Assembly: GCF_021462225.1 (NCBI RefSeq)
Contig: NC_061797.1
Coordinates: forward strand, 37,846,147 to 37,910,146
Direction: 5' to 3'
Source: Girardinichthys multiradiatus
Lineage: Eukaryota > Chordata > Actinopteri > Cyprinodontiformes > Goodeidae
Length of the DNA stretch: 64,000 nt
In this document: positions 10,933-18,825 of the stretch, piece by piece
How positions within the stretch are numbered: the first letter of the stretch is position 1
Layout: the number at the start of each line of letters is the position of its first letter
Made by a program: the position numbers and the translations under genes
Notes under the pieces: generated by a model
Told to the model about the DNA's origin: nothing
What the model saw: the letters and a program-made list of their open reading frames with translations, nothing else
The model's database searches: none

Positions 10933-12369
10933 CAGGTCCTTCTCAAAATATTAGCATATTGTGATAAAGTTCATTATTTTCCATAATGTCATGATGAAAA
11001 TTTAACATTCATATATTTTAGATTCATTGCACACTAACTGAAATATTTCAGGTCTTTTATTGTCTTAATACGGATGATTTTGGCATACAGCTCATGAAAA
11101 CCCAAAATTCCTATCTCACAAAATTAGCATATTTCATCCGACCAATAAAAGAAAAGTGTTTTTAATACAAAAAACGTCAACCTTCAAATAATCATGTACA
11201 GTTATGCACTCAATACTTGGTCGGGAATCCTTTTGCAGAAATGACTGCTTCAATGCGGCGTGGCATGGAGGCAATCAGCCTGTGGCACTGCTGAGGTCTT
11301 ATGGAGGCCCAGGATGCTTCGATAGCGGCCTTTAGCTCATCCAGAGTGTTGGGTCTTGAGTCTCTCAATGTTCTCTTCACAATATCCCACAGATTCTCTA
11401 TGGGGTTCTGGTCAGGAGAGTTGGCAGGCCAATTGAGCACAGTGATACCATGGTCAGTAAACCATTTACCAGTGGTTTTGGCACTGTGAGCAGGTGCCAG
11501 GTCGTGCTGAAAAATGAAATCTTCATCTCCATAAAGCTTTTCAGCAGATGGAAGCATGAAGTGCTCCAAAATCTCCTGATAGCTAGCTGCATTGACCCTG
11601 CCCTTGATAAAACACAGTGGACCAACACCAGCAGCTGACACGGCACCCCAGACCATCACTGACTGTGGGTACTTGACACTGGACTTTTGGCATTTTGACA
11701 TTTCCTTCTCCCCAGTCTTCCTCCAGACTCTGGCACCTTGATTTCTGAATGACATGCAGAATTTGCTTTCATCCAAAAAAAGTACTTTGGACCACTGAGC
11801 AACAGTCCAGTGCTGCTTCTCTGTAGCCCAGGTCAGGCGCTTCTGCTGCTGTTTCTGGTTCAAAAGTGGCTTGACCTGGGGAATGCGGCACCTGTAGCCC
11901 ATTTCCTGCACACGCCGGTGCACGGTGGCTCTGGATGTTTCTACTCCAGACTCAGTCCACTGCTTCCGCAGGTCCCCCAAGGTCTGGAATCGGCCCTTCT
12001 CCACAATCTTCCTCAGGGTCCGGTCACCTCTTCTCGTTGTGCAGCGTTTTCTGCCACACTTTTTCCTTCCCACAGACTTCCCACTGAGGTGTCTTGATAC
12101 AGCACTCTGGGAACAGCCTATTCGTTCAGAAATTTCTTTCTGTGTCTTACCCTCTTGCTTGAGGGTGTCAATAGTGGCCTTCTGGACAGCAGTCAGGTCG
12201 GCAGTCTTACCCATGATTGGGGTTTTGAGTGATGAACCAGGCTGGGAGTTTTAAAGGCCCCAGGAATCTTTTGCAGGTGTTTAGAGTTAACTCGTTGATT
12301 CAGATGATTAGGTTCATAGCTCGTTTAGAGACCTTTTTAATGATATGCTAATATTTTGAGAAGGACCTG
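10933..12369 (-). mobile_element. Tc1 transposon, CAGGTCC family, copy A
   Basis: The ends are CAGGTCCTTCTC and its inverse GAAGGACCTG, flanked by TA at 10931-10932 and 12370-12371. It is inserted in the LINE ORF2. Length is 1437 bp against about 1605 bp for the other full copies. The difference lies in the 5' arm (high-coordinate end): the outer repeat TTAGCATAT joins directly to the sequence that normally follows the inner repeat. About 170 bp are lost by apparent recombination between short direct repeats. The 3' arm is full length, about 210 bp. Confidence 0.95.
11210..12214 (-). CDS. Tc1 transposase, intact 334-residue frame (copy A)
   Basis: A DD34E transposase of the Tc1/mariner superfamily, which cuts and pastes the element at TA sites in the nucleus. 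The N-terminal third (1-120) holds paired helix-turn-helix DNA-binding segments, including [19 protein letters not shown], with a basic GRKKCGRKR linker between them. The catalytic core has Asp148 (LDESKF), Asp238 ([10 protein letters not shown]) and Glu273 (NPIENLW), with 34 residues between the last two. The frame runs from ATG to a natural stop (…KGFPTKY). Compared with the other copies it has private changes near the core: S147L, G157R and L269Q. It is the only copy here with full length, correct frame and the complete triad. Activity is unproven. Confidence 0.93.
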   Translation of the reverse strand: MGKTADLTAVQKATIDTLKQEGKTQKEISERIGCSQSAVSRHLSGKSVGRKKCGRKRCTTRRGDRTLRKIVEKGRFQTLGDLRKQWTESGVETSRATVHRRVQEMGYRCRIPQVKPLLNQKQQQKRLTWATEKQHWTVAQWSKVLFLDESKFCMSFRNQGARVWRKTGEKEMSKCQKSSVKYPQSVMVWGAVSAAGVGPLCFIKGRVNAASYQEILEHFMLPSAEKLYGDEDFIFQHDLAPAHSAKTTGKWFTDHGITVLNWPANSPDQNPIENLWDIVKRTLRDSRPNTLDELKAAIEASWASIRPQQCHRLIASMPRRIEAVISAKGFPTKY

Positions 12370-12372
12370 TAA

Positions 12373-13090
12373 ATGGTTCATTTATTAATTTATTTGTATC
12401 TACATATATTCTGCTTTTTCTTTATCTTCCGTTATAGTTATATTATCTATTTGTAATATAGGATATCCATATTCTTTTCTAATACCCTTCATTCTTTTAA
12501 TCGTTTTCCAAATTTGATCAATTTTTGTTTCTCTCCCTACGGTATTACAAAAGTTTCTCCAATATTCTCTTTTTGCATGTTTAATGATCTTTCTTACCTT
12601 TGCCAGCTTTCTTTTGTACTCAATTAGATTCTGATAAATTGGGTTACTTTTTAACATTTTAAATGCTTTATTTCTTAATTTTATTACTTCACTACAATCT
12701 TTTGTCCACCATGGCACAATTGTTTTATCGTTCTTTCTTCCTCCTTTTTTATTGATTCTTCTGCAGCCTGTAAGATTTTTTTTACAGATATTTATATTTA
12801 AACTATTTACATCAATTGACTCATCTATTTCTTCCAATTTGTTTTGACTTAAATATTAAAATTTTTCCCAATCAGCCTTATTAAAGTTCCATCTTTTATA
12901 TAATCCTGTATTCCTGTTATTTATTAATATTCCTGTTATGATTTTAATGGGGTAATGATCACTGCCTACTGTTGTATCTTTGTCAATGTCCCACTCACAG
13001 TTATTGGATAAACAATTTGATACTATTGTTAAATCAATCACAGACTCTGTACCTGTTTTTACATTAATTCTTGTTCCTCTTCCATCATTT
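12373..13090 (-). pseudogene. LINE ORF2 central part (endonuclease-reverse transcriptase linker)
   Basis: Two open pieces on the minus strand (13041-12856 and 12837-12400) encode the end of the endonuclease (MIDLTIVSNCLSNNCEWD, GSDHYPIKI) and a basic linker (VPWWTKDCSEVIKLRNKAF). They form the segment between Tc1 copies A and B and are colinear with the rest of ORF2. A stop near 12853 separates the pieces. Confidence 0.85.
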
Positions 13091-13091
13091 A

Positions 13092-14695
13092 CAGGTCCTT
13101 CTCAAAATATTAGCATATTGTGATAAAGTTCATTATTTTCCATAATGTCATGATGAAAATTTAACATTCATATATTTTAGATTCATTGCACACTAACTGA
13201 AATATTTCAGGTCTTTTATTGTCTTAATACGGATGATTTTGGCATACAGCTCATGAAAACCCAAAATTCCTATCTCACAAAATTAGCATATCATTAAAAG
13301 GGTCTCTAAACGAGCTATGAACCTAATCATCTGAATCAACGAGTTAACTCTAAACACCTGCAAAAGATTCCTGAGGCCTTTAAAACTCCCAGCCTGGTTC
13401 ATCACTCAAAACCCCAATCATGGGTAAGACTGCCGACCTGACTGCTGTCCAGAAGGCCACTATTGACACCCTCAAGCAAGAGGGTAAGACACAGAAAGAA
13501 ATTTCTGAACGAATAGGCTGTTCCCAGAGTGCTGTATCAAGGCACCTCAGTGGGAAGTCTGTGGGAAGGAAAAAGTGTGGCAGAAAACACTGCACAACGA
13601 GAAGAGGTGACCGGACCCTGAGGAAGATCGTGGAGAAGGGCCGATTCCAGACCTTAGGGGACCTGCGGAAGCAGTGGACTGAGTCTGGAGTAGAAACATC
13701 CAGAGCCACCGTGCACAGGTGTGTGCAGGAAATGGGCTACAGGTGCCGCATTCCCCAGGTCAAGCCACTTTTGAACCAGAAACAGCGGCAGATGCGCCTG
13801 ACCTGGGCTACAGAGAAGCAGCACTGGACTGTTGCTCAGTGGTCCAAAGTACTTTTTCGGATGAAAGCAAATTCTGCATGTCATTCGGAAATCAAGGTGC
13901 CAGAGTCTGGAGGAAGACTGGGGAGAAGGAAATGCCAAAATGCCAGAAGTCCAGTGTCAAGTACCCACAGTCAGTGATGGTCTGGTTGCCGTGTCAGTTG
14001 CTGGTGTTGGTCCACTGTGTTTTATCAAGGGCAGGGTAAATGCAGCTATCAGGAGATTTTGGAGCACTTCATGCTTCCATCTGCTGAAAAGCTTTATGGA
14101 GATGAAGATTTCATTTTTCAGCACGACCTGGCACCTGCTCACAGTGCCAAAACCATTGGTAAATGGTTTACTGACCATGGTATCACTGTGCTCAATTGGC
14201 CTGCCAACTCTCCTGACCTGAACCCCACAGAGAATCTGTGGGATATTGTGAAGAGAACGTTGAGAGACTCAAGACCCAACACTCTGGATGAGCTAAAGGC
14301 CACTATCAAAGCATCCTGGGCCTCCATAAGACCTCAGCAGTGCCACAGGCTGATTGCCTCCATGCCACGCCGCATTGAAGCAGTCATTTCTGCAAAAGGA
14401 TTCCCGACCAAGTATTGAGTGCATAACTGTACATGATTATTTGAAGGTTGACGTTTTTTGTATTAAAAACACTTTTCTTTTATTGGTCGGATGAAATATG
14501 CTAATTTTGTGAGATAGGAATTTTGGGTTTTCATGAGCTGTATGCCAAAATCATCCGTATTAAGACAATAAAAGACCTGAAATATTTCAGTTAGTGTGCA
14601 ATGAATCTAAAATATATGAATGTTAAATTTTCATCATGACATTATGGAAAATAATGAACTTTATCACAATATGCTAATATTTTGAGAAGGACCTG
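13092..14695 (+). mobile_element. Tc1 transposon, CAGGTCC family, copy B
   Basis: A full-length 1604-bp copy with both long terminal repeats (about 210 bp each), flanked by TA at 13090-13091 and 14696-14697. It is inserted in the endonuclease region of the LINE and points opposite to copy A. Each arm carries an outer and an inner copy of a TTAGCATAT-type motif, the IR/DR arrangement known from Sleeping Beauty-like Tc1 elements. Confidence 0.95.
13420..14418 (+). pseudogene. Tc1 transposase, frameshifted (copy B)
   Basis: This begins like copy A ([11 protein letters not shown]) and runs 185 codons before ending in the wrong frame. The T-run before CGGATGAAAGC near 13857 has five T where others have six, so the first catalytic Asp is out of frame. 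A further one-base loss occurs at the GTCTGG site near 13985, shared with copies C and D. A 4-bp loss in the GCTAGCTATC stretch lies near 14045. The C-terminal catalytic segment then reads correctly from about 14050 to the stop at 14418. It is not functional. Confidence 0.92.
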
Positions 14696-14697
14696 TA

Positions 14698-14919
14698 TAC
14701 ATACCAAATTTTTTATTTCCATTATTTCTTCAATAACTTGTCCATTTTTATCATTACATTTTCCCCATAATGTGCTGTTAGCATTAAAATCTCCACACCA
14801 GATTACTTTTCCTTCTAAGTATCCCATTAATTCATCCATCAACTCAAATGATAATATTTTACATGGATTATAAAAATTTATTATCTTACATTTTTATTTT
14901 TTATTGTAAATTTCAACTA
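14698..14919 (-). pseudogene. LINE ORF2 endonuclease piece between Tc1 copy B and the solo LTR
   Basis: The minus-strand frame 14842-14642 includes VIWCGDFNANSTLWG, the endonuclease GDFNA motif. The residues just upstream continue the frame interrupted at 15449: removing the LTR rejoins …NLEYIV with VEIYNKK. This supports a single original ORF2. Confidence 0.85.
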
Positions 14920-14924
14920 CTATG

Positions 14925-15448
14925 TGTCAGGTTCAACCAACCTAACAATACATATAACAACACAAAAAGAAAAGAGAGACAAAGTATTAGTTCCTTTTAC
15001 TCGCTTTGCGAGGAGAAACGGTCAAGATATGCTCAGTTACAGATCTCGCACCGCTCTGAACAGCATCTGTCCGCCTCCTCTTTTTATTGTCTTTCGGGGG
15101 TCCCTAGTTTACAAAAACATTGTTCTCTAAAGGATGGGGGAAAACAACAACTGCATCGTAAACAGGTCATAAACAGCTTTATACATTAACAACACATTTC
15201 CCACAGTCTCCTCCAACTTCTAGGGTCAGTTGTGCCTTTTGTTGAGTGTAATCAGCCTTCACCTTTATGACCTCCTCAACTGGACTGCTTCCTTCTCTGC
15301 TAGTTCAGCTCCTATTTATGATCTTTGCCTGCAGACAAAACTCACACATCCTTTCTCACACATATATCATGAAAAGTTATAAAATAAAATAGTCAAGTTA
15401 AAGAATAGGAGAAAATATAAGATAAATCTATATTCAATTATTCCAACA
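14925..15448 (-). mobile_element. Solo LTR of a retroviral-type LTR element
   Basis: This is a 524-bp block that starts TGTCAGG and ends CCAACA on the plus strand, with the canonical TG…CA ends. The 5-bp target repeat CTATG flanks it at 14920-14924 and 15449-15453. Read on the minus strand it has a TATA-like GTATAAAGC (near 15175-15185). A polyadenylation signal AATAAA near 15085-15090 and a TTTGTCTCTC stretch follow. This gives the U3-R-U5 order of a retrovirus-like LTR. No internal genes, primer site or second LTR are present, so it is the product of LTR-LTR recombination. It interrupts the LINE endonuclease frame. Confidence 0.85.
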
Positions 15449-15710
15449 CTATGTATTCTAAATTTTTACCTTTTCCTAATATCTGATATTGTATCCCTTC
15501 TTTTATAAATGTTCCACATCCTCCTCCACTTCCTTCTATTCTATCCCTTCTGATACTATTAAACCCTTTAAACACAAAATCTAGGTTTGGCTTTAACCAC
15601 GTCTCCTGTATACATATAATTTCTGGTTTTTCATCAATTCTATCTATACACCCTTTAAATTCCTGTCCATTAGCGATTAAGCTTCTTGCATTCAACTGTA
15701 ATATTATCAT
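15441..15710 (-). pseudogene. LINE ORF2 start: apurinic endonuclease N-terminus
   Basis: The frame starts MIILQLNARSLI and contains ICIQETWL, the LINE endonuclease pattern in which the Asn and the Glu of QET are catalytic. It also has GGCGTFIKEG and ends at the LTR insertion. It follows ORF1 on the same strand after a short gap, as in other I-group LINEs. Confidence 0.88.
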
Positions 15711-15814
15711 ATATTTCTATCAGCTCGGGTTCCTCCTTGCCTCCCATCTGTTTCCAACTTTTTATTAATGTTTTCCCAAGATCCTTCTTTAAACCCTAAG
15801 AACTTTTCTGCTCC

Positions 15815-16883
15815 TCAGACTATTATTTTAATCTTTTCTGTTTTGTGTTTAGCCTGTTCAGTGCAGTTAATGACATAAGCTATGAATAATATCAGTTTTT
15901 CCACAGACATTGTAACATTTTCCTCTGATTCTACTTTTCTTTGTTGATAATCTGGAATCCTAATTTGACCTTCATCCCTTGATCTTTCTTTCTGTACATT
16001 TTTGACTGCTTCAGCATAGTTTATGTTTTTAATCATTTTAATTTGTTGGATTTCTTTTGCTTTCTTCCTTACCTACATCCCCCGAATGTGACTCTATGTT
16101 GCCCTCCACAATTGCAACATTTTTCCTGCACTTCTTCCCCACAATCTTCAATTCTGTGATCTTCTCCACACTTTGGACATCTTTGTTTTCCTTTGCAGAC
16201 AGCTGCTATATGACCATATCTCTGACATTTAAAACATCTTAGTGGTGGAGGAATAAAAGGCCTCACAGAAAAACTCAGATATCCTATTTTAACATTTTGT
16301 GGCAACACCTTTTCTTCAAAATCTATTAAAATTGACAGGCTTCCTACTCTTTCTCCATTTACATTTTTTGTCAGTCTTTTGAGATTTTTTATCTTTGCAC
16401 CAACAATGCTTTTTTTTAACTTGTCTATATCTTCCTCCAGAGGAATGCCATAAATTACCCCCCGAATGATTTTATCTTCTCCTATAATCTTCCTCTCTGT
16501 CACCGTTTTCTTGCAAATGTTTTCAACTTGTAAAGCCTTTCTTCTTTGTTCTTCGGTTTTACACAACACCAGTATATTTCCATCTCTCAAGACCTTCACC
16601 ATTTCAACATCTCCTATCTTTTTTTTTTTTCTCTAGATAGTGAAATAGGACTCAGGTTCTCTTTTTCTTCTTCATTTTTTATCTTTAATATTATTTTACA
16701 TTCTTCCCTTCCGATTTTCCTCCTAACTACTCTCTCTTCTTCAGAACTGTTTTCTTCCAGCTCTCTTTTACTCCTTTGGCTGTCTAACAATTTCCCTTCT
16801 TCTGCTTTACCTCTTCCGCGTCCTCTCCCTCTACTTACTGGCGTCCATTCATCAAAGTCCATATTATCCTCCTGTGTGTCCAT
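15815..16883 (-). pseudogene. LINE ORF1 with three zinc knuckles
   Basis: ORF1 binds the LINE RNA and packages it. Translation starts MDTQEDNMDFDEWTPVSRG at 16883. It passes a basic, glutamate-rich region and breaks at an A-run near 16620-16630 (a plus-strand run of T). It resumes as a 177-codon frame (16602-16069) with an RNA-recognition-like part and three cysteine/histidine knuckles: CFKCQRYGHIAAVC, CPKCGEDHRIEDC and CCNCGGQHRVTFGGC. A tail (16036-15815) follows in another frame. The A-run break looks like a simple one- or two-base slip. Confidence 0.85.
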
Positions 16884-17031
16884 TCTGAACCATTCACATA
16901 CCAGTTTATGCCTTTTACTGCCACTTCCAAAAGTAAATAATTTCTACCACTGTGGGGTTCTAAGTAGACCAGCGTTTTCAGACCGAAGTTTCGCGCACCG
17001 CGTCGACCTCCAACCGCACCCTCCTCCAGCC

Positions 17032-17042
17032 GAGGTGAACAA
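17032..17042. repeat. Target-site duplication, right copy (GAGGTGAACAA)
   Basis: This is identical to 8400-8410 and marks the 5' boundary of the LINE. Joining the two flanks across it restores an uninterrupted host sequence. Confidence 0.85.
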
Positions 17043-17940
17043 ACTCATGAAAGAATCCGCCTTAAACTGTGTTACTGCCACCCAGCGGGGATGTCCTGTT
17101 ATTGCAGCTTGACAAAGGCAAATTTGTTAGATTAGTAGCCTTAAAAAAAAGAATTGTTTAAAATTACCTTACCCTTACATCCATTAATTATACATCACTC
17201 AAGATCATCTTCCTGTGTTGCTATTCATCTTTATGCAAGAAAAAATAAATAAAATAAAGTAATTTCAAAATTATAAGTTCCTTTGTTTTTGTTACATGCC
17301 TACTTGGGTGGTCAACATGCATTTAGACTTGGACATGTGTATGTGATAAATACATAAATAGTAATATATAATAAGTGAAAACTATAAAATGAAAAATTGT
17401 TTTTGCTCATATTGAGTAATAAAAAAGGCTCTATATATTTCTTCTCATTAAAACGTCATCAAACTCTTTGCTCTCGAGTTTTTAAAGTCTAAAGTTCCCC
17501 CTGTTGTTCTGTGTATTTTAGCAAAAAAGATTTTTGCAAAACATAAGAAAAATACACATTGTTCTGAACTCATTGAAACATAAGCCTAATTAAAACAACA
17601 AAACTGAAAACGATTCCTTTTGAACATCCAGATATCAGATATGTAGCTTTGTTTTTGTCTTGGAGCTCTGTCCCGTGTCAGATCCTCAGCTTCCTCAGCA
17701 TCTTTAGTTACCGGCATCCTCCTATCCCTCACTATCCTTACTTCCACAGTCACCACAGCTGGTACAGGAACTACATAGTTTTATGTATTGTATTATTTAT
17801 AACTGTATTTTCCTCACTGTTTGGTCTTGAATCAGACAAAACGTAACATTTTAGGTCATTTAGGATTACTGACATTATTTATATAAGCTTAATACCAGAA
17901 TAATAAGATAGAACGGTTATTTTAATACATTTGTTATTAT
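17043..17940. other. Intergenic, nothing recognised
   Basis: AT-rich sequence upstream of tars3. No coding block, splice-supported exon or repeat end was recognised. Confidence 0.4.
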
Positions 17941-17944
17941 CTTT

Positions 17945-18235
17945 TTCCAAGCAAGAAGTTTACATACACTCAGATTCCAGTTCCTTTAAACTATATGGGA
18001 ATGCCCATATGATGATGTCGTGGCTCCTTAAGCTTTTAAAAGGTTGATTCCCAAGAGTTGAGTTAAAAAGAGACACACCTGAGGTCATATTTAAAGGCAA
18101 CACCTCAAACACACTGCTTTACTGTGTGACATTAGCAACAAATCTAAAGAAATCAGCCAACATATCAGAAAGAGACTCATCAAAGTCTGGTTTATCATGG
18201 GTAGAATTTCATACATCTTAAGGGCTATAGTATAC
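17945..18235 (+). mobile_element. Sleeping Beauty-like Tc1 5' remnant
   Basis: AGAAGTTTACATACACTCAG near 17955 matches the outer end of salmonid/SB-type Tc1 repeats. The piece near 18140-18220 reads like the start of the SB-type transposase (SKEISQ…RKRLI in a broken frame). The remainder of the element is absent. The family call is from memory of SB-type ends. Confidence 0.6.
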
Positions 18236-18734
18236 AAACATCCGAATTTAAATAGTGTAATAAAATGATATTGCTCATTAACCTGATATTTAGCAAATAT
18301 AAATCATTTTTGGTAATCTTAAATGACATAAACTGGAAAACAGAATAAAAAGGTCATGTGTTCTTAACTCCCAAACCTTCCTTTTGTCAGTTCAATTGAA
18401 CTAATCTGCAAAAGACATTGTTGTGGTTAGTGATAATTATAATCTTCGGTCTGATAACAAAAATGAGATTATATTGCATTATCACTGCTGTTAGGTTTTC
18501 TAACATTAAAACAGCATACTAATATTGTTTAAAATGTTTACTAAATTATAGTCAGTGGTGGATGATGTCCACTTGTTAGACAGATGATTAGTTGTATTTA
18601 TTTTCCTTGTCTGAAGTAAATACTTCATCATTTTAAGTGTTTTATAGGTTTGTATTTGTTGTATTGGCAAGATAGTTTTGAGGCACTAAAATTGTAGAGC
18701 AAGTATTTCCTTTATATTGGGTGATATTTTGTCA

Positions 18735-18825
18735 AAAAAAAAAAAAAAAAATCAACGCTTTTATTTTTACCGAATCCTAACCGGATGTAGACGTCATCGA
18801 CGGTCATTTAAAAATGGCGGACTGC
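18735..18825 (+). promoter_or_regulatory. tars3 core promoter candidate
   Basis: Just upstream of the start codon lie a poly-A run (about 18735-18752), CCGGATGT, an ETS-like site, and GACGTCAT at 18790-18797, one base from a cAMP response element. The start codon itself sits in AAAATGGCGG, a good match to the YY1 motif often found just downstream of TATA-less promoters. No TATA box was seen. Factor binding is inferred from motif shape only. Confidence 0.4.

Larger units (their letters stand above)
8411..17031 (-). mobile_element. I-clade (Nimb-like) LINE with nested insertions
   Basis: A near full-length non-LTR retrotransposon on the minus strand. ORF1 (with CCHC knuckles) lies at 16883-16069. 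ORF2 begins at 15710 with an endonuclease and continues through reverse transcriptase and RNase H to about 8536. It ends in a 3' region with a GAA-repeat tail. An RNase H after the reverse transcriptase and a terminal cysteine/histidine motif are features of the I group. The 11-bp duplication GAGGTGAACAA flanks it. Three later insertions split it: Tc1 copy A (10933-12369), Tc1 copy B (13092-14695) and a solo LTR (14925-15448). Removing them leaves about 5 kb, the usual size for this clade. Several stops and frameshifts make it inactive. Confidence 0.9.

Noticed and set aside
11925..12254. A 109-codon frame that stays open, antisense to the transposase, in copies A to E (also at 13380-13709, 29420-29749, 49345-49674 and 54619-54951).
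   Set aside because: It is the reverse strand of the conserved DNA-binding region. Its preservation follows from the similarity of the copies, and it has no independent motif or start context.
16546..17112. A 188-codon plus-strand frame.
   Set aside because: It is antisense to LINE ORF1, serine- and leucine-rich as expected from the reverse of acidic, lysine-rich coding, and crosses the LINE 5' boundary.
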